Assembly (NCBI GenBank): GCA_023229245.1
Contig: JALNZU010000001.1
Location: forward strand, 186,001 to 250,000
From: Bacteroidales bacterium
GTDB taxonomy: Bacteria; Bacteroidota; Bacteroidia; Bacteroidales; F082
Direction of reading: 5' to 3'
DNA length: 64,000 nt
The number at the start of each line of letters is the position of its first letter. Position 1 is the first letter of the stretch. Shown here piece after piece: positions 45,172-53,260 of the stretch. Under the pieces are notes generated by a model. That model was given only the letters and a program-made list of their open reading frames with translations, was not told the origin of the DNA and searched no databases. The position numbers and the translations under genes are program-made.

Positions 45172-45768
45172 TTAATTTGTATTTTGTTGAATTCCTAACA
45201 GTGTATTAATCTTATTCTTATCAAAACCAACTACTATTTGTCCTTCAATATCGGTTTGCGGTACTCCCTGCTGCCCGCTTCTACGAACCATTTGTTCGGC
45301 TGCTTGTTGGTTTTTTGACACATCCACATCCGTAAATTGAATACGATTGCTTCGAAGATAACTCTTCAGAGTATTACACCATGAGCAGCTTGGAGTAGAA
45401 TACACAGTTACCCTTTTTTGCTTTGGCTGAGCCGAGGCTTCCATTGGATGGAAATATGACTCTTCAAACAAGGCGATATAATAATCTGGATTGTTGCAAC
45501 CTTTTACAACGTTTACAAAGCGTTCACCTTCAAACACCATCAGAGTAGGCGATGTAGTAATATTATAGTGTGGATGAACATCACGAACCTGTGCCACATC
45601 AACTAACAGCACATTTGTTTCGGTCAGCTTTTCTGCAGCTTGGTTCACATTATCAAAACTACATTTACCTGATTCTGAACCGGATTTGTAGATCAACACA
45701 TAGTTTTTCCCTTCTTTTTTTAAAGAAGCAAGCATTTGCTCATGTGAATCGATATGAATAACAGCCAT
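45172..45768 (-). CDS. Tandem thioredoxin-fold protein with C-terminal glutaredoxin domain
   Basis: From the ATG at 45768 the 198-residue protein has two thioredoxin folds. The first (about 1-105) has one cysteine (Cys36 in GSESGKCSF) at the active-site position and a cis-Pro motif TTSPT. The second (about 119-196) is glutaredoxin-like with CSWC at 128-131 and GVPQTDI. The first resembles monothiol bacilliredoxin-type domains, but that is only suggested. A longer frame to 45882 is possible; its extra residues look unrelated. The gene is joined to groES. Confidence 0.78.
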   Translation of the reverse strand: MAVIHIDSHEQMLASLKKEGKNYVLIYKSGSESGKCSFDNVNQAAEKLTETNVLLVDVAQVRDVHPHYNITTSPTLMVFEGERFVNVVKGCNNPDYYIALFEESYFHPMEASAQPKQKRVTVYSTPSCSWCNTLKSYLRSNRIQFTDVDVSKNQQAAEQMVRRSGQQGVPQTDIEGQIVVGFDKNKINTLLGIQQNTN

Positions 45769-46046
45769 TGATATTTTTTTTGAGGACTTGATCAATTTGT
45801 ATGCCATTGGATAATCTGCCGCTTTGGCTACAATAGGGCTATGACAAAATTTCAGCCAACTTAATACCTGACTTTTACACAAAAATTGAAACAGGCTGAT
45901 AGTATGCTATTATACGTGAATCAAATTACCACCTCTTATTCAAAAACATAGTAGCGAATATTGTAGCAACTTCAGCTGTTTGACCAAATCAGGTTTGAAG
46001 AGTTGTTATAAGCAGATTTTTTGTCTTTATTCGCTTTCACACAATA

Positions 46047-46064
46047 GTAGCCGGAGCAGGCTAC
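46047..46064 (-). terminator. Weak hairpin at the apbE stop codon
   Basis: GTAGCC and GGCTAC pair across a 6-base loop, overlapping the apbE stop. No strong T-run follows, so it may only protect the 3' end. The 292-base gap between apbE and the thioredoxin gene holds no other feature that I can see. Confidence 0.4.
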
Positions 46065-47065
46065 TGTTTGATCAACTTATACATGTCTGGTGTGAAAATT
46101 TCTTCATATGATCCGTCTTCTTTCCAGAAAATGAAGTATGCATCAACATCCGGCAGGTCTTCAAGAAGTTTTTTAGCTTTTTCAAATCCCATCACCAAAA
46201 ATGCAGTAGCTAAGGCATCGGCAGTGGCTGCATTATCGGCTACTACCGTTACACTAAGCAAGTTATGTTCAACCGGATAGCCTGTTTTTGGATCTATGGC
46301 ATGTGAATATCGTTTCCCATCTTTTTCAAAATAGTTTCTATAACTACCTGATGTTGCAACCGATCTGTTAACCAATTCAAGGACTACATCAATACTTCTT
46401 TCTTCATCTTTGGTGTGTGATGGGCGTTCGATAGCTACAAGCCATGGCTCACCATCCGGCTTTGCATTGCGTGCAGTAATTTCACCACCTATGTCGATTA
46501 TAAAATGTTGTAGATTCAGGCTATCAAACATTTGAGACATCAGATCAACTGTATAACCTGGTGCAATGGCATTAAAATCAAAGCTCATACGTGGATCGTC
46601 TTTGACTACCTTTCCTCTTTCTATCCGTACTTTATGATAATCAACCAAATCTTGAATACTGTCAATTTGCCTTTGGGTCAATTCCATTTTCTTTTGACGA
46701 TGAAAGCCCCATGCATTTACCAAAGGTGCGATAGTAAAGTCGAAATACCCATCAGTTAATGCACTCATTTCTTTGGATATCAGAAATGTGGAAAGGAAGA
46801 TCGGATCTAATCCTACAGTGGTATCACCCTGATTCACTCTTGAAAGCACTGATTGATCATTCCATAGGGATAAAGACACATCTACTGCTTCCAATAATGA
46901 ATCAATGGCTGTTTGAAAATTTCTACCTTCCTGATCGTAATAAGTAATGGCATAATAAGTGCCTTGCGTCATACCTGCAACACTGATCGGTTCAATTTTT
47001 TTTTGCTGACATGCGATCAATACCAGACAGGCGAGGATCGTTATTCCAAGCTGTTTTATATACAT
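46061..47065 (-). CDS. apbE: FAD:protein FMN transferase (lipoprotein)
   Basis: ApbE covalently attaches FMN to threonine in NqrB, NqrC, RnfD and RnfG on the periplasmic side. From the ATG at 47065 the protein has 334 residues with a lipoprotein signal ending LVLIAC. Core motifs are MTQGTYYAITYY, SFDFNAIAPGYTVDLM, FIIDIGGEI and SHAIDPKTGYPV, followed by ADALATAFLVMG. It lies directly after nqrF but starts from its own -7 box. Being beside nqr and in the same region as rnf, it is the natural maturation enzyme for both. Confidence 0.95.
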   Translation of the reverse strand: MYIKQLGITILACLVLIACQQKKIEPISVAGMTQGTYYAITYYDQEGRNFQTAIDSLLEAVDVSLSLWNDQSVLSRVNQGDTTVGLDPIFLSTFLISKEMSALTDGYFDFTIAPLVNAWGFHRQKKMELTQRQIDSIQDLVDYHKVRIERGKVVKDDPRMSFDFNAIAPGYTVDLMSQMFDSLNLQHFIIDIGGEITARNAKPDGEPWLVAIERPSHTKDEERSIDVVLELVNRSVATSGSYRNYFEKDGKRYSHAIDPKTGYPVEHNLLSVTVVADNAATADALATAFLVMGFEKAKKLLEDLPDVDAYFIFWKEDGSYEEIFTPDMYKLIKQ

Positions 47066-47085
47066 ATTAGGTTGGTTAGAACCTA

Positions 47086-47093
47086 CAAAGATA
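47086..47093 (-). promoter_or_regulatory. Putative -7 box for apbE, abutting the nqrF terminator
   Basis: On the minus strand this reads TATCTTTG, a canonical Bacteroidota -7 box, 20 bases before the apbE ATG. A TTG lies 17 bases upstream, inside the nqrF terminator hairpin. Confidence 0.65.
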
Positions 47094-47134
47094 AAAAAAA
47101 CCGATTGAATCAATCGTCAATCGGTTTTTTTTTA
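47093..47134 (-). terminator. Rho-independent terminator of the nqr operon
   Basis: AAAACCGATTGA (47097-47108) pairs with TCAATCGGTTTT (47117-47128) around an 8-base loop, flanked by A- and T-runs. It closes nqrF. Confidence 0.9.
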
Positions 47135-47146
47135 AGGAAAAATAAT

Positions 47147-48409
47147 TTATCCACCAAAGTCGTCATAGGCGATCATCTCTAAAGGCACTCCTAGATCGTC
47201 TAACATTTTAAAGATGGCAGCATTCATCATAGGCGGGCCACAGAGATAATATTCTATTTCTTCAGGTTCGGGATGTGTTTTTAGGTAGTTGTCCAATATA
47301 ACCTGATGGATGAATCCGGTATATCCGGTCCAATTATCTTCGGGTTTGGGTTCTGAGAGGGCAACGTTAAACTGAAAATTAGAGAATTGTTCTTCAATAT
47401 CTTCAAAGTCCTTCATATAGAACAACTCTCTTCGTGAGCGTCCACCGTACCAGAATGTTGTTTTGCGGTTAGTTTTTTCGGTATGAAACAAATGAAACAG
47501 ATGTGACCGCATTGGGGCCATACCAGCACCACCGCCTATAAACATCATTTCGCGTTGCGTTGGTTTTATGTGAAACTCTCCATATGGCCCTGACACCATC
47601 ACTTTGTCGCCCGGCTTCAAAGAAAAGATATAAGATGAGCATACTCCAGGATTGACTTTCATAAAGCTATTAGTCTTTCTATCCCAGGGAGGAGTAGCAA
47701 TACGGATATTGAGCATAACGATATTTCCTTCAGCTGGATGATTAGCCATCGAATAGGCTCGGAATTGCTCTTCTGTATTTTTCATTTTCAAGTCCCACAG
47801 ATTGAATTTATCCCACTCATCGCGATATTTTTCCTCTACTTCAATATCTTTGCTAAAGTCAACTTCAACTTTTGGGACATCAATTTGAATATATCCACCT
47901 GATTGAAAATCAAGGCGTTCACCTTCTGGTAGTTTCACCACAAATTCTTTGATAAAGGTGGCTACATTTCGATTAGAGACTACTTCACATTCCCATTTTT
48001 TAATTCCAAACACTTCGGCAGGCACAGTGATTGTCAAGTCTTCACGTACTTTCACCTGGCAGCTCAGCCTCCAATTGCTTTGTTGCTCTTTACGGGAGAA
48101 GAAGCCTTTTTCGGTAGGTAAAATTGAGCCACCGCCTTCTAAGACCTGACATTTACACATGGCACAAGTACCGCTTCCGCCACAGGCAGAAGGCAGAAAG
48201 ATTTTGTTGTTCGACAGAGTAGTCAGCAAGGAAGAACCGGGATCAACCTCTAATTCCTTTTCACCATTGATAGTAATTTTGACCTTACCTTGCGGGATAA
48301 GCTTATTACGTGCAAAAAGCAGTAATCCAACCAAAAGCAAGATAATAACCAAAAAGAAAATGATACTGATGAGAACTATAGTTCCCGTACTTGTAGCAAG
48401 CGGAATCAT
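47147..48409 (-). CDS. nqrF: Na+-NQR subunit F (NADH dehydrogenase, 2Fe-2S and FAD)
   Basis: NqrF oxidises NADH and starts electron flow through the sodium-pumping NADH:quinone oxidoreductase. The 420-residue protein has one membrane helix (about 10-32), a 2Fe-2S domain with Cys76, Cys82 and Cys85 and a later Cys in LSCQVK, and a ferredoxin-NADP reductase-like FAD/NAD part. That part includes RAYSMANHP, MFIGGGAGMAPMRS and YYLCGPPMM. Last gene of nqrABCDEF. Confidence 0.97.
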   Translation of the reverse strand: MIPLATSTGTIVLISIIFFLVIILLLVGLLLFARNKLIPQGKVKITINGEKELEVDPGSSLLTTLSNNKIFLPSACGGSGTCAMCKCQVLEGGGSILPTEKGFFSRKEQQSNWRLSCQVKVREDLTITVPAEVFGIKKWECEVVSNRNVATFIKEFVVKLPEGERLDFQSGGYIQIDVPKVEVDFSKDIEVEEKYRDEWDKFNLWDLKMKNTEEQFRAYSMANHPAEGNIVMLNIRIATPPWDRKTNSFMKVNPGVCSSYIFSLKPGDKVMVSGPYGEFHIKPTQREMMFIGGGAGMAPMRSHLFHLFHTEKTNRKTTFWYGGRSRRELFYMKDFEDIEEQFSNFQFNVALSEPKPEDNWTGYTGFIHQVILDNYLKTHPEPEEIEYYLCGPPMMNAAIFKMLDDLGVPLEMIAYDDFGG

Positions 48410-48441
48410 TGTGTTATATAATTAATTCTATTCAACATGGT

Positions 48442-49059
48442 TTATAATTTGATACCCAGAAAACTCATGAAAGCTATACCCATGAGTCCGGTAATAATAA
48501 AAGCGATACCTAATCCACGCAAGGGGGCAGGCACCTTAGAGTACCGTATTTTCTCGCGTATGGCAGCAATAGCTACTATAGCCAGAAACCATCCTATCCC
48601 AGAGCCTAATCCAAATGCGGTTGCCTGGCCTACATTCAGATAGTCTCTCTCTTGCATAAAAAGTGAGCCACCCAAAATTGCACAGTTTACAGCAATCAAT
48701 GGCAAGAAAATACCTAAGGAGGTATATAATGCCGGACTGAACTTTTCGATCACCATCTCAACTAATTGAACTAAGGAAGCAATGATGGCAATGAATAGTA
48801 TAAAGCTCAAAAAACTCAGATCAACATCGGCAAAACCGGCATCTAACCAAGACAGTGCTCCTGGCTTCAACACATACTCATTGAGCAGATAATCGACAGG
48901 AACAGTGATAGCTAACACAAAAACAACTGCTATCCCCAAACCGGCAGAAGTTTGAACGGTTTTTGATACTGCCAGATAGGAACACATCCCCAGGAAGTAG
49001 GCAAAAACCATATTATCTACAAAGATGGATTTGACAAATATGTTAAAAATCTCTTGCAT
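48442..49059 (-). CDS. nqrE: Na+-NQR subunit E
   Basis: This 205-residue membrane protein (six predicted helices) is an RnfA homolog. It has VDNMVFAYFLGMCSYLAVS and AVNCAILGGSLFM, whose cysteines ligate the membrane iron center shared with NqrD. It forms part of the sodium path. It lies 23 bases after nqrD. Confidence 0.97.
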   Translation of the reverse strand: MQEIFNIFVKSIFVDNMVFAYFLGMCSYLAVSKTVQTSAGLGIAVVFVLAITVPVDYLLNEYVLKPGALSWLDAGFADVDLSFLSFILFIAIIASLVQLVEMVIEKFSPALYTSLGIFLPLIAVNCAILGGSLFMQERDYLNVGQATAFGLGSGIGWFLAIVAIAAIREKIRYSKVPAPLRGLGIAFIITGLMGIAFMSFLGIKL

Positions 49060-49082
49060 CTCACGAAAATTTAATGTTACTC

Positions 49083-49733
49083 TCAGTCTTCAACCAATTC
49101 TGGATTACGGGAACGTTGTATCCATATGATGATACCTACGATGATAAGAGCCATAGGTGGCAGGATGAAGAATCCATTGTTTTTATATCCAAAATCAAAT
49201 AAGGCTTGAGGCACTATAGAGTATCCCCAAATGGCACCAGAACCGAATAGTTCCCTTGTAAAACCTAATATAATCAGTATCAGGCCATATCCTAATCCGT
49301 TGCCTAATCCGTCTAAAAACGAAGGCCAGGGTTTATTGCTCATTGCAAAAGCCTCAAGGCGTCCCATCAGGATACAGTTGGTTATGATCAATCCTACAAA
49401 CACTGAGAGTTGTCGACTTACGTCATACACATAGGCTTTTAATACCTGATCGACTACGATTACCAATGAAGCGATTACTACTAATTGCACTATGATCCGA
49501 ATTCGAGGCGGGATGCTGTTGCGCATGGCCGAGATAATCAGGTTTGAGAACATGGTTACAACGGTTACCGAGACAGCCATTACAAAAGCAGGCTTGAGTT
49601 TAGCTGTAACGGCCAAAGCCGAACAAATACCAAGTACCTGAACAGTAATGGGATTTTCCATTCCCAATGGGTTTGAGATCAATTTTCTGTTTCGAGCCGA
49701 GAACAAAGGCTCTTTTTCATGTTTTGTACTCAT
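49083..49733 (-). CDS. nqrD: Na+-NQR subunit D
   Basis: The 216-residue subunit is homologous to RnfE, with NPITVQVLGICSALAVTA and TNCILMGRLEAFAM carrying the iron-center cysteines. A soluble N-terminal extension (about 25 residues) precedes the first helix. Four bases separate it from nqrC. Confidence 0.97.
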   Translation of the reverse strand: MSTKHEKEPLFSARNRKLISNPLGMENPITVQVLGICSALAVTAKLKPAFVMAVSVTVVTMFSNLIISAMRNSIPPRIRIIVQLVVIASLVIVVDQVLKAYVYDVSRQLSVFVGLIITNCILMGRLEAFAMSNKPWPSFLDGLGNGLGYGLILIILGFTRELFGSGAIWGYSIVPQALFDFGYKNNGFFILPPMALIIVGIIIWIQRSRNPELVED

Positions 49734-49736
49734 GGC

Positions 49737-50474
49737 TTATTCTTGACTTTTGAAATAGGTTACATAACTTTCCAACACATTTTGCAGCATATCATTAACT
49801 CCATTGCTGGTAATAGTGCCTCCAGATATGGCGTCGACTTTATGTTTCTGCAAATCGGCAGGCAATGAAGCTACACCGCCTTTAACCACTTGTATAGAAG
49901 TGAATTTCCCGGTCTCATCGAATATCACTTTGCCCGGAAATTGATCTTCAAATATAGGTGTTTCAATTTCTGCTCCCAGCCCCGGTGTTTCCGATTTATG
50001 CCCAAAAGTTACACCTACTACGGTAATAAAATCGTCTTTCAGAGCTATATTACCCCATAAAGCACCCCAAAGACCTACACCATGCAAGGGAATGATATAA
50101 ATATGTTTATCATTCCGTTCGGCAATATAAAGTGGCAGCTTATACGGTTTGTTAAGACTCTTGTTATAAAGTTCTTCTTTCAGATTGAGTTTAAATGCCA
50201 TCGAATTCTCTTTCGCATCATCGGTATATTCATCTATCAGGTTACCATCCTGATCAATAACGATCATTTGGGTAACATTGTCGTTAAACATCTCAATTGC
50301 GTTAGAAGAATTGACATTCTCAAAACCGGCTGCTATCAATATGCTTTGCATTTTATCCACTGCTTCATTACGGTCTTGCAGTGGCTTGAGCAGCATGGCA
50401 GCTGACGATAAAATAGCAGCTACTAATATTACCATGATGGCTGCGTATCTTAAAATATATGCATTACTATACAT
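49737..50474 (-). CDS. nqrC: Na+-NQR subunit C (covalent FMN)
   Basis: NqrC has one N-terminal membrane helix and a periplasmic FMN domain, 245 residues. The FMN-bearing threonine is Thr220 in DAISGGTITSNG, the site modified by ApbE; HKSETPGLGAEIE is the domain's other signature. It accepts electrons from NqrD/E iron and passes them to NqrB. Confidence 0.97.
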   Translation of the reverse strand: MYSNAYILRYAAIMVILVAAILSSAAMLLKPLQDRNEAVDKMQSILIAAGFENVNSSNAIEMFNDNVTQMIVIDQDGNLIDEYTDDAKENSMAFKLNLKEELYNKSLNKPYKLPLYIAERNDKHIYIIPLHGVGLWGALWGNIALKDDFITVVGVTFGHKSETPGLGAEIETPIFEDQFPGKVIFDETGKFTSIQVVKGGVASLPADLQKHKVDAISGGTITSNGVNDMLQNVLESYVTYFKSQE

Positions 50475-50498
50475 GACTTAAATTTTTTCTGGTTAACA

Positions 50499-51644
50499 TT
50501 AGACCACTGCTGCTTTGACCCTTTTTAAACGCTTTTTGATATTAGCTTGTACAACATAATGGTCAATGAGCGGTGCAAACACATTCATCAGCAATATGGC
50601 TAACATCATCCCTTCGGGATATGCCGGATTAAACACTCTGATCAATATTGCCATGACTCCTATCAGGAACCCATATATCAGCTTTCCTTTAGCTGTTTGT
50701 GCTGCAGTCACCGGGTCGGTAGCCATAAACACAGCACCAAACGCAAAGCCTCCCATCAACAAATGTTGGTAAGCCGGAATATTCATATATTCATTGGCAC
50801 CCCATAGGTTGAACAACAAACCCATTCCAATTCCACCGGCTACTACTGATAAAATAATACGCAAGCTTCCAACTCCTGTTATCACTAATACCAGGCCACC
50901 AAGTATGATAGCTAAGGTGGAGGTTTCGCCAATGCTCCCGGGTATAGTACCCATAAACATGGATAAATTAGTCGGGAGCTTATCTACTTCATTTACTAAT
51001 AAGTGTCCTAAAGGTGTCGCACCAGAGAACGCATCAGCTTTTTCGGCTATCCATATCTTATCGCCCGACATTTCGCTTGGATACGCAAAAAACATAAAAG
51101 CTCTTGCTGTAAGAGCTGGGTTGAGAATATTCATTCCTGTTCCGCCAAACACCTCCTTGCCAATGATCACAGCAAATGCTGTGGCTAACGCAACCATCCA
51201 CAATGGCACATCAGGTGGCATTACTAATGGGATGAGGATACCGGATACCAAAAAGCCTTCATTAACCTCATGCCCACGCGATTGTGCAAAAGCAAACTCA
51301 ATAGCCAATCCCACTACATACGAAACTACTAATATTGGAAGAACCTTAAGCAGTCCAAAACCAATTATAGGCCAGAAATCGTATGCCATTCCGTGAGAAG
51401 CATAATGTTGATAACCTACATTCCATATCCCAAAAAGCAAGGCAGGTATTAAGGATAGTACCACAACTATCATAGTCCGTTTCATGTCGATCGCATCGCG
51501 GATATGTGCCCCGCTGGAAGTTACTTTGTTTGGAACGAACAAAAATGTTTCAAAGGCATCAAAAGTGGAGTGCAGTTTCTCGAAACGTCCGCCTTTGGTA
51601 AAGTGCGGCTTTTGTTTGTCAAGAAAATCCCTTAAAAATTTCAT
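50499..51644 (-). CDS. nqrB: Na+-NQR subunit B (covalent FMN, riboflavin and quinone site)
   Basis: NqrB is the main membrane subunit that reduces quinone and carries sodium. The 381-residue protein has about ten helices. FMN attaches at Thr210 in the canonical motif SGATPLG, unlike RnfD, which reads TGPTPLG. Other family marks are GGTGMNILNPALTARAF and the C-terminal GMMLAILLMNVFAPLIDHY. Confidence 0.97.
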   Translation of the reverse strand: MKFLRDFLDKQKPHFTKGGRFEKLHSTFDAFETFLFVPNKVTSSGAHIRDAIDMKRTMIVVVLSLIPALLFGIWNVGYQHYASHGMAYDFWPIIGFGLLKVLPILVVSYVVGLAIEFAFAQSRGHEVNEGFLVSGILIPLVMPPDVPLWMVALATAFAVIIGKEVFGGTGMNILNPALTARAFMFFAYPSEMSGDKIWIAEKADAFSGATPLGHLLVNEVDKLPTNLSMFMGTIPGSIGETSTLAIILGGLVLVITGVGSLRIILSVVAGGIGMGLLFNLWGANEYMNIPAYQHLLMGGFAFGAVFMATDPVTAAQTAKGKLIYGFLIGVMAILIRVFNPAYPEGMMLAILLMNVFAPLIDHYVVQANIKKRLKRVKAAVV

Positions 51645-51680
51645 TACTTCTTTCAGCTTGTATTAATAAACTCTTTTTCT

Positions 51681-53030
51681 TTAACTCATTTCTTTGCGCA
51701 TCAGGTCAAGGCCTTTACGAACTATTGACTGTATCTCGGTCTTAGAAGTATCGACAACTTCGCACAATGCAAAATCTTCTTCATCTACTTCGTATATGCC
51801 TAGATTTTCCATCAGGTCAATATCTTCAATCAATATGGCTTTTATCAGTTGAAGCGGATATATGTCAAAGGGGAACACCTTTTCAAACTCACCTGTCATC
51901 ACATATGCTCTGAGGCCTCCGTGATAGTTTGTGTCTAACCGATATTTGCGATTTTTAAACATAAAAGCAGGGAAGGTGCGCGAGACACTAAATTTTTTAA
52001 AACCGGGTAATCCCCATCCCAGGAACTCATAATAGTCGCCTTCGGGAATAACGGTTACCTGTGTATGATAAAAGCCAACATAACCATCTAACTCAAGTTT
52101 ATCTCCGGTAAGTACATTTCCACTGATCAGCCGCTTATTCACATCTGTTGTGTTGTTGTAGATCAAGGCTTCAATATTCACACCTATCTTAGTTTTGTAA
52201 TATGCCGGTTGCAGCACCTCCGATCCTGTCAAAGCGATAATTCGGCTTGCATCTACTATACCTTTTCTGAAGAGCCGTCCTATTGTGAGGACATCCTGTG
52301 GGTATAAATACCACACTATATCTCCTTTGTTGATAGGGTCAATCCGGCTGATCTGTACTCCAACATTCCCGGTTGGATGAGGCCCTGAGAACTGATTGAT
52401 AACCACACCCTTGGCATTGGTAAACACGCTGGAATGTGCTACACCTGCATCTAAGTTGAGATGTATGTTGCCCTTTGTCAGCATTGACAAGGCATCAATA
52501 CCTGTTTGAAAGTCTTTGTTATTACCGTTTACCACAAAGTCGATATCAGGTGCAAGGGGAGCAGTGTCAAACGCAGAAATAAAAATAGCTTTAGGTGTAT
52601 CATCCGGGTTAGCGATGACCGAGTAAGGCCGCTGCCGTATAAAAGGCCATATCCCGCTTTTGAGGAGCTTATCAATCACTGCTTCACGAGTGAGTTTCTT
52701 GGGATTCTCGGCACCAAAGTCAATCGCTTCATCTTTACCGTCAGCAGTGATCTTTACTTCTAACAGCATTCGCTTTGGGCCTCGTTTAATTTCTTTGATA
52801 ACACCACTCACAGGAGAGCAGAAAATAATATTTTCCCGGTATTTATCCACAAAAATAGGGGTACCTGCTTGAACTGCTTCGCCCTCTTTGACAAGCATTT
52901 TTGGGAAAACACCTATAAAATCGATGGGTTTAATGGCATATTGATCTGTCGAAAGCTCTTTGAGATTTTTTTCAGCCTCTCCTATCAAATTGATATTCAG
53001 GCCTTTTTTAATTTTAATAACGTTTGACAT
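51681..53030 (-). CDS. nqrA: Na+-NQR subunit A
   Basis: NqrA is the cytosolic subunit, 449 residues, related to RnfC but without iron-sulfur clusters. It begins IKIKKGLNINLIGEAE and has KMLVKEGEAVQAG, SGVIKEIKRGPKRML, GPHPTGNVGVQI and SRTFPAFMF. It heads the operon, with a -7 box 39 bases upstream. Confidence 0.96.
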   Translation of the reverse strand: MSNVIKIKKGLNINLIGEAEKNLKELSTDQYAIKPIDFIGVFPKMLVKEGEAVQAGTPIFVDKYRENIIFCSPVSGVIKEIKRGPKRMLLEVKITADGKDEAIDFGAENPKKLTREAVIDKLLKSGIWPFIRQRPYSVIANPDDTPKAIFISAFDTAPLAPDIDFVVNGNNKDFQTGIDALSMLTKGNIHLNLDAGVAHSSVFTNAKGVVINQFSGPHPTGNVGVQISRIDPINKGDIVWYLYPQDVLTIGRLFRKGIVDASRIIALTGSEVLQPAYYKTKIGVNIEALIYNNTTDVNKRLISGNVLTGDKLELDGYVGFYHTQVTVIPEGDYYEFLGWGLPGFKKFSVSRTFPAFMFKNRKYRLDTNYHGGLRAYVMTGEFEKVFPFDIYPLQLIKAILIEDIDLMENLGIYEVDEEDFALCEVVDTSKTEIQSIVRKGLDLMRKEMS

Positions 53031-53068
53031 ATCTACCTTACTAAATATTTAAATGTTTTGCAAAGAAA

Positions 53069-53076
53069 CAAATTTA
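53069..53076 (-). promoter_or_regulatory. Putative -7 box of the nqr operon
   Basis: On the minus strand this reads TAAATTTG. The predicted transcript start is near 53062, about 32 bases before the nqrA ATG. A TTT lies 19 bases upstream in the -33 position. Confidence 0.6.
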
Positions 53077-53145
53077 GTTTTGTATTGTCATCTTTAAAGC
53101 ACTAAAAATATTCGGGTTGGCATACTATACATATCATAAAGCTTG

Positions 53146-53159
53146 TTGATATATATCAA
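53146..53159. promoter_or_regulatory. Perfect FNR/CRP-type palindrome TTGAT-ATAT-ATCAA
   Basis: The 14 bases match the FNR consensus TTGAT-N4-ATCAA in every specified position. Its center is about 90 bases upstream of the predicted nqr transcript start and about 108 bases before the plug-gene ATG. It lies in a 230-base divergent gap that holds no gene. Regulator identity is an inference. Confidence 0.55.
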
Positions 53160-53260
53160 TCTTTGAAGCAAGCCTGTCAAAAATACTCTTAAACAGTCAG
53201 AAATTACCCTTGCTTTTTGATCAGCCGTCGTAATATTTTTCGTTATTTTACACAAAAAAC

